Assembly (NCBI RefSeq): GCF_023015765.1 | Contig: NZ_JALKAL010000002.1 | Location: forward strand, 407,778-471,777 | Direction: 5' to 3' | From: Ornithinimicrobium sp. F0845 | GTDB lineage: Bacteria > Actinomycetota > Actinomycetes > Actinomycetales > Dermatophilaceae | DNA: 64,000 bases | In this document: positions 1 to 7,516 of the stretch, one piece after another | How the letters are laid out: the number at the start of each line of letters is the position of its first letter | Position numbering within the stretch: the first letter of the stretch is position 1 | The notes under the pieces: model-generated | The model's database searches: none | What the model was told of the DNA's origin: nothing | Seen by the model: only the letters and a program-made list of their open reading frames with translations | Position numbers and translations under genes: made by a program

Positions 1-20
1 GGGTGCCTTCCTGAGTATGC

Positions 21-42
21 CGTCCACCGGGCTCGGTGGACG
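21..42 (-). terminator. Hairpin terminator candidate after the iron ABC ATPase
   Basis: A perfect 9-bp stem (CGTCCACCG / CGGTGGACG) with a GGCT tetraloop lies about 45 bases past the stop codon of the leftward ATPase gene. No clear U-tract follows, which is common in high-GC actinobacteria. Confidence 0.5.
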
Positions 43-85
43 TGCTGCGGTGCGTTCCGTGGTGGGACGCGTGGTGGGTCGGGCG

Positions 86-967
86 TCAGCCGGCGGCCAG
101 AGCGCCGACGGGATCGACGGTCGCGACCTGGGCGCCCTGCGCCGACGACGCGGCCGGGCTCGCGTGCCGGCTACGCGGCTCGCAGACGGGGCGCCCGTTC
201 AGCGGGTGCAGGTGGACGTCGACGTGGAGGCCGTAGACCTCGCTGAGCAGCTGGGAGGTGAGCACGTCACCGGGCTCACCGCTCGCGCGGACCTCGCCGT
301 GGTGCAGCAGCACGACGGTGTCGGCCACCAGCGCGGCCTGGTTGAGGTCGTGCAGGACGACGCCGACGGCGACACCGTGCTCGGTGGCCAGGTCACGCAC
401 CAGGTCGAGCAGCTCCACCTGATAGCGCAGGTCGAGGTGGTTGGTCGGCTCGTCCAGGAGCAGGACGCCGGTGTCCTGGGCCAGACAGGTGGCCAGCCAG
501 ACCCGCTGCAGCTCACCGCCGGACAGCTCGTCGACCCCACGCTCGGACATCTCGTCGACTCCGGTGAGGGCCATGGCCCGCTCGACCGCGGCGTTGCCGT
601 CGGGGTCGTTGGCGCGGAACCGCCCGCGGTAGGGGTGTCGCCCGAACCCGACGACGTCCCGGACCGTGACGCCGCCCGGGGTGGGCCGGCTCTGCGAGAG
701 CATCGTGACACGCCGCGCGAAGTCCTTGGCGTGGAGCGCCTGGATGTCTGCCACATCGGACAGGGACACCGTGCCCCCGTCCGGGCGGTGCAGCCGGGCG
801 AGCGAGCGCAGCACCGTCGACTTGCCTGACCCGTTGGGGCCGATCAACGCGGTCACGTGACCGTGCCGCAGCCGTAGGTCGGCGCCGTGGACCACCTCGT
901 GGCCGCTGTAGGACAGCCGCAGGCCAGCACCAGCCAGGGCGTGAGGGACGGTGTCGCCGGAAATCAT
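86..967 (-). CDS. Iron-siderophore ABC transporter ATP-binding protein (FecE/FepC type)
   Basis: ATPase subunit that would power import of an iron-siderophore complex through a FecCD-type permease. It has 293 residues. Visible motifs are Walker A GPNGSGKST (about 43-51), the ABC signature LSGGELQRV (about 148), and Walker B with D-loop LLLDEPTNHLD, followed by the switch His in VLHDLNQA. The length is slightly above the family norm because of an Ala-rich tail of about 35 residues. No permease or binding protein is next to it, so its partners must lie beyond the left edge or elsewhere. The start is the ATG at 967, which touches an IdeR/DtxR-like box; transcription is probably iron-repressed and leaderless. 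Family assignment is firm; the substrate is inferred from the box. Confidence 0.85.
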   Translation of the reverse strand: MISGDTVPHALAGAGLRLSYSGHEVVHGADLRLRHGHVTALIGPNGSGKSTVLRSLARLHRPDGGTVSLSDVADIQALHAKDFARRVTMLSQSRPTPGGVTVRDVVGFGRHPYRGRFRANDPDGNAAVERAMALTGVDEMSERGVDELSGGELQRVWLATCLAQDTGVLLLDEPTNHLDLRYQVELLDLVRDLATEHGVAVGVVLHDLNQAALVADTVVLLHHGEVRASGEPGDVLTSQLLSEVYGLHVDVHLHPLNGRPVCEPRSRHASPAASSAQGAQVATVDPVGALAAG

Positions 968-985
968 TAGGTAAGGCTAACCGAA
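967..985 (-). promoter_or_regulatory. IdeR/DtxR-type iron box over a leaderless promoter
   Basis: TTAGGTAAGGCTAACCGAA matches the known IdeR/DtxR consensus (TTAGGTTAGGCTAACCTAA) at 17 of 19 positions. It abuts and overlaps the ATPase start codon. On the minus strand a -10-like TAGCCT lies inside the box, exactly 6 bases before the ATG. Iron-loaded repressor would therefore cover the -10 and the start. Confidence 0.75.
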
Positions 986-1022
986 CCTAGATACGTCCCG
1001 CCACCTTGCCGTTAATAGCCCA

Positions 1023-1145
1023 CCAATTTTCGTAGTGGTTTCGCTGCTCGACCCCGCATTCTTGCAGGGCTTTTGCAGGCGGCCCCACCTGCATGACCGC
1101 TACCAAAATGCGGGCGGCAGCAGCAAAACCCCTGAGAAAATGGGG
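1023..1145. repeat. Two paired repeat units facing each other (inverted repeat)
   Basis: The gap between the ATPase gene and gabD holds four copies of a unit of about 25-31 bp whose core is CCC-N-ATTTT, a short variable part, then GGTTT(T/C)GC. Two are direct (1023-1045 and 1052-1078) and two are inverted (1145-1122 and 1113-1090, read on the minus strand). The two halves form a long imperfect palindrome. The left unit shares 23 consecutive bases with 61280-61302. The inverted pair begins immediately after the gabD stop codon. Confidence 0.7.
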
Positions 1146-2621
1146 TCAGGCGAGGGCGATGCCGATGTACTTGGTCTCCAGGAACTCCTCGATGCCGGTG
1201 TCGCCGCCCTCGCGGCCCAGGCCGGACTCCTTGACTCCCCCGAACGGCGCCGCCGGGTTGGAGACCACGCCCTGGTTGAGGCCGACCATGCCGGTCTCCA
1301 GCGCCTCGGCCACCCGCAGCGAGCGGCGCAGGTCGTTGGTGAAGACATAGGCGACCAGACCGTATGGCGTGTCGTTGGCGGCGGCGATGACCTCCTCCTC
1401 GGTGGAGAACGGCGTGATCGCCGCGACCGGTCCGAAGATCTCCTCGCTTCCCATCCGTGCCTCCCGCGAGACGTCGGTGAGCACCGTGGGGGTGAAGAAG
1501 TAGCCCTCGCCCTCCGGGGCGGACCCGCCGGTGACCACCCGCGCCCCGCGGTCCACTGCGTCGGCGACCAGCTCGGTGACCTTGTCCTGGGCCGCCTGGT
1601 CGATGAGCGGGCCGACCCGGACGCCGTCCTCGGTGCCGCGACCCACCGGCATACCGCCCATCTGCTCGGCCAGCTTCTGGCCGAACTCCTCGGCGACCGA
1701 CTCGTGGACGTAGATCCGGTTGGCCGCGGTGCAGGCCTCACCCATGTTGCGCATCTTGGCGGCGAGCGCACCGGAGACCGCCTCGTCCAGGTCGGCGTCC
1801 TCGAAGACGATGAAGGGTGCGTTGCCGCCCAGCTCCATCGAGGTGCGCAGCACCTTGTCCGCGCACTGCTCCAGCAGGATCTTGCCCACCTTGGTCGAGC
1901 CGGTGAAGGAGAGCTTGCGGGCGCGGCCGGAGCGGATCAGCGGCTCCATCACCTCGCCGGAGCGCTGGGCGGTCACGATGTTGACCACGCCCTCGGGAAG
2001 CCCCGCCTCGATGAGGATCTGGCCGAGGGCCAGCATGGACAGCGGCGTCTGGTGGGCGGGCTTGATGACGCTGGTGCAGCCCGCCGCGATCGCCGGGCCG
2101 ATCTTGCGGGTGCCCATCGCCATGGGGAAGTTCCAGGGCGTGATGAGCAGGCAGGGGCCGACCGGCTGCTTGGCGATGAGGAAGCGGGCGCCGCCGGCGG
2201 GGGCGGTCTGGTAGCCACCGCTGATCCGGGTCGCCTCCCCGGCGAAGTGCCGGAAGAACTCCGCGGCGTAGGTGATCTCGCCCTTGGCCTCGGCGAGCGG
2301 CTTGCCCATCTCGAGGGTCATCAGCAGGGCGAGGTCGTCAATCCGCTCGTGCAGCAGCTCGAACGCCCGGGTGAGGATGTCGGAGCGCTCCCGGGGCGGC
2401 ATGGCGGCGAAGTCGGCCTGGGCGGCGACCGCCGCGTCGAGTGCCGCGACACCGTCGGCGGGGCTGGCGTCGGCCACCGTGCACAGGACCCGGCCGGTGG
2501 ACGGGTCGATCACCTCGAACGTGGCCCCGGCCTCGGCGTCGCGCCACTCACCGCCGACGAGCAGCTGGGTGGGCACCGCCTCCAGCACCGCTGCCTCCCG
2601 ATCCACCTCGTGGGCACTCAT
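1146..2621 (-). CDS. gabD: NAD(P)-dependent succinate-semialdehyde dehydrogenase
   Basis: Oxidises succinate semialdehyde to succinate, the second step of GABA degradation, in the cytosol. At 491 residues it is full length for the aldehyde dehydrogenase superfamily. Visible are the N-terminal cofactor-domain motif PWNFPMAMG (162-170), general base Glu263 in MELGG, and catalytic Cys297 in GEACTA. The ATG at 2621 is chosen because GGAAGGAG lies just upstream; the reading frame continues further upstream but the N-terminal extension is not family-like. It is divergent from gabT, the preceding step of the pathway, across a 145-base region with a palindromic operator candidate. Related aldehyde dehydrogenases cannot be excluded, but the gabT neighbour supports GabD. 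Confidence 0.88.
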   Translation of the reverse strand: MSAHEVDREAAVLEAVPTQLLVGGEWRDAEAGATFEVIDPSTGRVLCTVADASPADGVAALDAAVAAQADFAAMPPRERSDILTRAFELLHERIDDLALLMTLEMGKPLAEAKGEITYAAEFFRHFAGEATRISGGYQTAPAGGARFLIAKQPVGPCLLITPWNFPMAMGTRKIGPAIAAGCTSVIKPAHQTPLSMLALGQILIEAGLPEGVVNIVTAQRSGEVMEPLIRSGRARKLSFTGSTKVGKILLEQCADKVLRTSMELGGNAPFIVFEDADLDEAVSGALAAKMRNMGEACTAANRIYVHESVAEEFGQKLAEQMGGMPVGRGTEDGVRVGPLIDQAAQDKVTELVADAVDRGARVVTGGSAPEGEGYFFTPTVLTDVSREARMGSEEIFGPVAAITPFSTEEEVIAAANDTPYGLVAYVFTNDLRRSLRVAEALETGMVGLNQGVVSNPAAPFGGVKESGLGREGGDTGIEEFLETKYIGIALA

Positions 2622-2696
2622 CCAGGACTCCTTCCGGGGGGTGTGACTGGGCGACTCCCAGGCTACGGGGGCCTGGTCCCAGGCATGCGATACGCT

Positions 2697-2710
2697 GATT
2701 GTCGACAATC
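2697..2710. promoter_or_regulatory. Palindromic operator candidate between gabD and gabT
   Basis: GATTGTCGACAATC is a perfect 14-bp palindrome and one of few AT-richer spots in the divergent gabD/gabT region. The TTGTCGACAA core resembles sites of FCD-type GntR regulators (general pattern TNGT-N-ACNA). No regulator gene is adjacent. It would suit joint control of both genes. Confidence 0.5.
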
Positions 2711-2766
2711 TAACACGCTCTCCCGGTCCCGCTCGGCGCCGTGGAGGAGCAATCCGAGGAGGACTC

Positions 2767-4026
2767 ATGGCTGAACTGTCACCTGTGCTCAAGCAGGCCA
2801 CGCCCGTCGTCGCGACGCGGGGCGAGGGCGTCTACCTGTATGACGCGGACGATCGCCGATACCTTGACTTCACCGCTGGCATCGGGGTCACAAGCACCGG
2901 CCACTGCCACCCCAAGGTCGTCGCCGCCGCGCAGGAGCAGGTCGGAAAACTGATCCACGGGCAGTACACCACCGTCATGCACGAGCCGCTCCTCAAGCTG
3001 GTCGACCGCTTAGGTGAGGTCCTCCCCGAGGGGCTGGACCGGATGTTCTTCGCCAACTCCGGCTCCGAGGCCGTCGAGGCAGCGCTCCGCCTGGCCCGGC
3101 AGGCGACCGGCCGACCCAACATCGTCGTCTTCCACGGTGGCTTCCACGGCCGTACGGTGGCCGCAGCCTCCCTGACCACGTCAGGCACCAAGTTCCGCTC
3201 CGGGTTCTCCCCCCTGATGGCCGGCGTCCAGGTCTCCCCTTTCCCCGACCCCGGCCACTTCGGCTGGTCCCAGGAGGAGACCACGGAGTTCGCCCTGAAG
3301 CAGCTCGACTACACGCTGCAGACCCTCACCTCCCCCCAGGACACGGCCGCCTTCCTCGTCGAGCCGGTGCTCGGCGAGGGCGGCTACGTCCCGGCCAACA
3401 CCGAGTTCTTCGCGGGCCTGCGGGAGCGCGCGGACAAGCACGGCATCCTGCTCGTCGTCGACGAGGTGCAGACCGGATGGGGCCGGACCGGCAAGTTCTG
3501 GGGCGGCGACCACTTCGATGCCCGCGCCGACATCCTGATCACCGCCAAGGGGCTGGCCTCCGGGTTCCCGCTCTCGGGGATCGCCGCCTCCAACGTCCTG
3601 ATGGAGAAGGCCTGGCCGGGCTCCCAGGGTGGGACCTACGGCGCCAACGCCGTCGCCTGCGCCGCGGCCCTGGCCACCCTGGACGTCATCCAGGAGGAGG
3701 GCCTGGTCGAGAACAGCGCTACGCGCGGCAAGCAGCTCAGGGCCGCACTGGACGAGGTCGCGGCGCGGCACCCCCAGATCACCGACGTGCGGGGGCTCGG
3801 TCTTATGATCGCCAACGAGTTTCGGGACGAGCACGGCGCACCCGACGGCGCGACCTCCGCTGCTGTGCAGCAGGAGGCCGCCAAGCGCGGACTCCTCCTG
3901 CTCAACAACGGTGCCTGGGGCCAGTGCGTGCGCTTCATCCCGGCCCTCGTGGTCGGCGAGCAGGACGTCGCAGAGGCCGCGGGCATCTGGGGCGAGGCCG
4001 TCGCGGCCGTGCTTGACGGCCGCTGA
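2767..4026 (+). CDS. gabT: 4-aminobutyrate (GABA) aminotransferase
   Basis: PLP-dependent class III aminotransferase that transfers the amino group of GABA to 2-oxoglutarate, giving succinate semialdehyde and glutamate. It has 419 residues, the usual length. Visible features are the phosphate-binding NSGSEAVEAA (about 97-106), FHGGFHGRT, Asp232-Glu233 in VVDEVQTG contacting the PLP ring, and the Schiff-base lysine Lys261 in TAKGLASG. A GAGGAGGA stretch precedes the ATG. The divergent gabD supplies the next enzyme. Acetylornithine or other omega-aminotransferase activity is possible for the family, but context favours GABA. Confidence 0.87.
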   Translation: MAELSPVLKQATPVVATRGEGVYLYDADDRRYLDFTAGIGVTSTGHCHPKVVAAAQEQVGKLIHGQYTTVMHEPLLKLVDRLGEVLPEGLDRMFFANSGSEAVEAALRLARQATGRPNIVVFHGGFHGRTVAAASLTTSGTKFRSGFSPLMAGVQVSPFPDPGHFGWSQEETTEFALKQLDYTLQTLTSPQDTAAFLVEPVLGEGGYVPANTEFFAGLRERADKHGILLVVDEVQTGWGRTGKFWGGDHFDARADILITAKGLASGFPLSGIAASNVLMEKAWPGSQGGTYGANAVACAAALATLDVIQEEGLVENSATRGKQLRAALDEVAARHPQITDVRGLGLMIANEFRDEHGAPDGATSAAVQQEAAKRGLLLLNNGAWGQCVRFIPALVVGEQDVAEAAGIWGEAVAAVLDGR

Positions 4027-4074
4027 CCCCGCAGCTGCCTCCCCGTGTTCGCAGCCTGACGGGCGTGATGTGCC

Positions 4075-6120
4075 CTACTGCCCCGCGATGGCGTCCCAGA
4101 TCCGCCGGGCCGCAGGCGCGGCGATGTCCCCGCCGATCCCGCCCTGCTCGATGACCACCACCACGGCATACTGCGGGTCGGTGGTCGGGCCGTAAGAGGC
4201 ATACCAGGCCGTCGACCGCTCCCCGAACGACTCGGCAGAGCCCGTCTTGCCGGCCACCGGGTAGGCCTCCAGGTCGAAGGTCGCGAAGGCCGGCACACCG
4301 GTGCCGTTGGTGTTGACCCCCGCGAGGCCGGATCGCACGATCTCCAGGACCTCCGGCTCCAGCCCGACCTCGCCGGAGGCCACGGGGGCGAGGTCATCCA
4401 CCAGCTCACCGGCCGGCGTGCGGACCTCGTCCACCACCTGGGGCTCCCAGAGGGTGCCGCCGTTGGCGATCGCGGCGTAGACCACGGCCAGCTGCAGCGG
4501 TGTGACGGCCACGTCCCCCTGGCCGATCGAGAAGTTCACCGCGTCCCCCGGGCGGTACTGCCAGCCGTCGGCGCAGTTCTCGCGGGCCAGCTGCTCGAGG
4601 AACTCCCGTCGTTCCTGGTCGGTCTCCTCGGGGTAGCCGGTCTCGGCACGGGCACAGCTGTCCTCGCGCGTCGCCTCCCAGTAGGCACGCTTCCACTCGC
4701 GACCGGGCACCACCCCGGAGGTCTCCCCCGGCAGGTCCACCCCGGTGCGCTGCCCCAGCCCGAACTGCTCGGAGGTGATCACCCAGGGATCGGTGAGGTC
4801 GCTCTCCTGGGCCAGCCCGCCCTGGGCCCGCCACTCGTCGTAGGCCCATCCGTAGAACACCGTGTCGCAGGAGACCTCCATGATCCGTTGCAGGCTGAGC
4901 GGCCCGTGCGCCCGCGACTCGTAGTTCGTGAAGCGTCGGCCCCCGATGTCCACCGCGCCGGGGCAGGCGTACTCCTGGTCCGGGTCGACCCCTGTGGCCA
5001 GGGCGGCGGGCAGCGAGATCACCTTGAACGTCGAGGCGGGCGGGAAGGTCTCCGACACGACCCGGTTGACCAGCGGCTGCCCGGAGGCGTCGCTGGTGAG
5101 GGCGTCATACTGCGCCTGGGTCACCCCGGTGGTCCAGATCGAGGGATCGTATGTCGGGTGGCTGGCGGCGGCGACCACCCCACCGGTGCGCACGTCGAGC
5201 ACCACCGCGGCGGCGGACTCCGCCGGCCATCCCTGGGCCCGGGAGATGCGCACCGTGCCGGCCAGGGTCCGCTCCACCTCGGCCTGCAGGTCGGCGTCGA
5301 GGTGGGTCACCAGGTCGTGACCGCTCACCGGGTCGGAGTGGTCCAGCTGACCGGTGACGACGCCGCGCGGGTCGATGGTGACGGTGGTCCGGCCGGAGGT
5401 GCCGCGCAGCTGGGCGTCGTAGGTCGCCTCGAGCCCGGCCCGACCGAGCAGGTCCTCCGCTGCGAGGTCGTCCCGGGCACTGACCTCCTCCTGGGTGGGC
5501 CGCCCGAGGTAGCCCAGCAGGTGGGCGGCGTTCACCGAGGTCTCGGGGTACGTGCGCACCGGCCGGGTGTCGATGGCGATGCCGGGGAAACGCTCGGGGC
5601 GCTCCAGGACGGCCAGGGCCGCCACCGGGTCGACGTCGAAGGCGATCGGGATCGGCTGGTAGGGCGAGCCGGAGAAGCAGGACGGGACAGGCGGGGCACC
5701 CTCCGTCCCGCAGAGCCGGGTCCGTCCCCACAGCGACTCGACCGGGAGGTCGAGCTCGAGGGCCACCTGCTCGATGAGGGCACGGCCCTCGTCGTCGGAC
5801 TCCAGCAGGACACGCGGGTCGACGGTCACGACCGTCGTCGGTGCGTTGGCCACCAGCAGGGTGCCGTCGGCGGCGAGGATCCGCCCGCGCAGCGCCGGCT
5901 CGGTCACCACGCGGGTGCTCACGTCGGCCGCCTGGACGGCGAGCTGCTCGTGGTTGACCACCTGCAGGTCGAACAGCCGCCCGGCCAGCACCGTGCCCAG
6001 CAGCAGCGCGACGGCCAGCAGCCCCCACAGCGGGCGCACGGACCGGTGCCGCCGGGCCGCCGGCGGGCTGGTCTGCGGGCGCGGCACCCGGACCTGGGTC
6101 CGCCCGGTGCGCCGACTCAT
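4075..6120 (-). CDS. mrdA: Class B penicillin-binding protein 2 (elongation transpeptidase)
   Basis: Transpeptidase that cross-links lateral-wall peptidoglycan. It has 681 residues with a short basic N-terminus, one transmembrane helix (about 31-50), a PBP dimerisation domain (about 60-260) and a C-terminal transpeptidase domain. The active-site motifs are STFK (Ser363), SCD (the SxN equivalent) and KTGS near residue 635. Last gene of mreB-mreC-mreD-mrdA. The ATG at 6120 is preferred to a GTG at 6126 because the TGA of the upstream mini-ORF overlaps it as ATGA. The usual partner rodA is not downstream; convergent gabT follows instead. Family is certain; the elongation role is inferred from the mre neighbours. 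Confidence 0.92.
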   Translation of the reverse strand: MSRRTGRTQVRVPRPQTSPPAARRHRSVRPLWGLLAVALLLGTVLAGRLFDLQVVNHEQLAVQAADVSTRVVTEPALRGRILAADGTLLVANAPTTVVTVDPRVLLESDDEGRALIEQVALELDLPVESLWGRTRLCGTEGAPPVPSCFSGSPYQPIPIAFDVDPVAALAVLERPERFPGIAIDTRPVRTYPETSVNAAHLLGYLGRPTQEEVSARDDLAAEDLLGRAGLEATYDAQLRGTSGRTTVTIDPRGVVTGQLDHSDPVSGHDLVTHLDADLQAEVERTLAGTVRISRAQGWPAESAAAVVLDVRTGGVVAAASHPTYDPSIWTTGVTQAQYDALTSDASGQPLVNRVVSETFPPASTFKVISLPAALATGVDPDQEYACPGAVDIGGRRFTNYESRAHGPLSLQRIMEVSCDTVFYGWAYDEWRAQGGLAQESDLTDPWVITSEQFGLGQRTGVDLPGETSGVVPGREWKRAYWEATREDSCARAETGYPEETDQERREFLEQLARENCADGWQYRPGDAVNFSIGQGDVAVTPLQLAVVYAAIANGGTLWEPQVVDEVRTPAGELVDDLAPVASGEVGLEPEVLEIVRSGLAGVNTNGTGVPAFATFDLEAYPVAGKTGSAESFGERSTAWYASYGPTTDPQYAVVVVIEQGGIGGDIAAPAARRIWDAIAGQ

Positions 6121-6191
6121 GCGCACCGACCGACCCGGCTCACGCCCACCCGCCCGACCCGGCTCATGCCCACCCGGCCGACCCGGCTCAT
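6117..6191 (-). CDS. 24-residue mini-ORF made of a 24-bp repeat, coupled to mreD and mrdA
   Basis: A 24-codon ORF consisting of three 8-residue units (MSRVGRVG, MSRVGRVG, VSRVGRCA). Its ATG overlaps the mreD stop as ATGA, and its TGA overlaps the mrdA ATG as ATGA. The repeated bases include GGGCATGAGCCGG, very like the true mrdA start (ATGAGTCGG). The simplest reading is that replication slippage multiplied the mrdA start region, leaving a translated spacer that keeps coupling. Whether the peptide has a function is unknown. Confidence 0.4.
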   Translation of the reverse strand: MSRVGRVGMSRVGRVGVSRVGRCA

Positions 6192-6193
6192 GC
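6122..6193 (-). repeat. 24-bp tandem repeat, three copies, between mreD and mrdA
   Basis: Three consecutive 24-bp units differ at a few positions. Each carries a start-like ATG or GTG followed by AGCCGGGTCGG on the minus strand, at 6191, 6167 and 6143; the genuine mrdA ATG follows at 6120. Copy number could vary between strains. Confidence 0.75.
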
Positions 6194-6679
6194 CCATCCC
6201 CGGCTCAGCAGGAAGCGCTCGACGCCGATCAGCACGGGGAGCACCAGCAGCGCGAAGAGGGCGGTGGCCGCGACCGACCAGAGGAGGTCGACGGGGTGCG
6301 CGACACCGACGCCCGCCGCCGCGGTGAGGCCGCGCACCAGCTGGATCACCACGGCCCCGCCCACGGCGGCGATCCACGGCACCAGCGGTGAGGCAGGTGC
6401 CCACCTCCGGGCGGCACCCACGAGCGCCCCGGCGAGCGCGTAGCTCAGGGCCCCTGCACCCAGCGGTTCGCCACCGGGCGGGACCAGGTCGACCAGCCAG
6501 CCACCGGCCAGCCCGACCAGGGCACCGGTCACGGGTCCGTGCATCAGGGCGGCCGCCGCCACGACGAGCACGACCAGGTCCGGGCGGCCGGGCATCCCGC
6601 TGGGGAACAGGGTCGGGGCGAGCACGGCCACGAGCAGCAGCACCGTGCGGGCGCCGATCACGGGGAGCGTGGCGATCAT
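6188..6679 (-). CDS. mreD: Rod shape-determining membrane protein MreD
   Basis: Small integral membrane protein of the elongasome linking MreC/MreB with PBP2/RodA. It has 163 residues and about five hydrophobic segments, with the family-typical acidic spot GGWLVDLVPPG near residues 59-69. Start and stop are both coupled: its ATG overlaps the mreC stop (ATGA at 6676-6679) and its TGA overlaps the mini-ORF start. Sequence conservation in this family is low, so the call leans on position and topology. Confidence 0.82.
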   Translation of the reverse strand: MIATLPVIGARTVLLLVAVLAPTLFPSGMPGRPDLVVLVVAAAALMHGPVTGALVGLAGGWLVDLVPPGGEPLGAGALSYALAGALVGAARRWAPASPLVPWIAAVGGAVVIQLVRGLTAAAGVGVAHPVDLLWSVAATALFALLVLPVLIGVERFLLSRGWA

Positions 6680-7512
6680 CGGACCTCCTCCCCGAGCAGG
6701 ACCACCGCGACGAGGTCGAGGGAGTCCCCGTCCACGAACGGCTCGACGACGGCGGTCCTGCCCAACTGGCCCCGGTCGGGGTCGACGGAGGTGACGGTCC
6801 CGAGCGGGATCCCGGCGACATAGGGGATGGAGTCCGGGCTGCCGAGCGTGGTGACGGGGTCTCCCACCGAGATCATGCTGTCGCCCACGGCCGTCAGGGT
6901 GAGCTGGCCGGAGGCGCGGGCCGGGAGCCCCGGAGCGGGTCGACCGTCGACGGAGCCGAGGGCTCCCTCGTCGCCGAAGCGCACCCCGACGACCACGTCC
7001 GAGCCCCCGAGCAGCACCACGTCGGCGCTGGTGGGCGCGGTGCGGACCACCCGCCCGACCAGACCGTCGGAGCTGACCACCGTCTGGTCAGTCCGGACGC
7101 CGTCGAGCTCACCGGCGTCGATCGTGACGGTGCGGCCACCGACCGGTGTGCTGCCGGAGGAGAAGCCGACCACGCGGGCCGGGAGCAGCTCGTGACCGCC
7201 CCAGCCCGCCGCGGCCCGCTCCAGCTCGGTGAGCTGCCCGGACGTGCGCAGCTCGGCCTCCAGCTCCTTAACCCGGGCGTCGAGCGCGTCCCGCTCGCGG
7301 GTGACCTCGGTGAGCCGGTCGTCGGTCCACCCGGTCATCGCGGCCTGGACCGGGGCGAACACCGTGGCTGCGCTCCGGCGCACCGGTGCGGTCACGGCCG
7401 GGCGGGCCAGGTCCACCAGGAGCACACAGACAGTGAGCCCGACGAGAGCGGTGAGGAGGACCTGCGTGGCCCGCGCGCCGCTGAGTCGCGGCAGGAGGCG
7501 GCGGCGCGTCAT
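6676..7512 (-). CDS. mreC: Rod shape-determining protein MreC
   Basis: Bitopic periplasm-facing scaffold of the elongation complex. It has 278 residues: a basic N-terminus, one transmembrane helix (about 16-35), a coiled-coil stretch rich in Glu/Arg/Leu (about 65-95, ERDALDARVKELEAEL) and C-terminal beta domains with the family pattern SSDGLVGRVV. The ATG at 7512 lies 4 bases after the mreB stop. An upstream in-frame extension would overlap mreB and is rejected. Confidence 0.88.
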   Translation of the reverse strand: MTRRRLLPRLSGARATQVLLTALVGLTVCVLLVDLARPAVTAPVRRSAATVFAPVQAAMTGWTDDRLTEVTRERDALDARVKELEAELRTSGQLTELERAAAGWGGHELLPARVVGFSSGSTPVGGRTVTIDAGELDGVRTDQTVVSSDGLVGRVVRTAPTSADVVLLGGSDVVVGVRFGDEGALGSVDGRPAPGLPARASGQLTLTAVGDSMISVGDPVTTLGSPDSIPYVAGIPLGTVTSVDPDRGQLGRTAVVEPFVDGDSLDLVAVVLLGEEVR

Positions 7513-7516
7513 CGGC

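Noticed and set aside
1035-2774. Long open frames on the strand opposite gabD, and many similar ones opposite ileS, pfkA, clpX, tig and the monooxygenase
   Set aside because: They are mirror frames typical of GC-rich genes; their products are low-complexity (Arg/Gly/Pro/Ala-rich), match no family and lack ribosome-binding sites.
4027-4074. Terminator between convergent gabT and mrdA
   Set aside because: Only weak, short complementarities are present; nothing that stands out as a hairpin.
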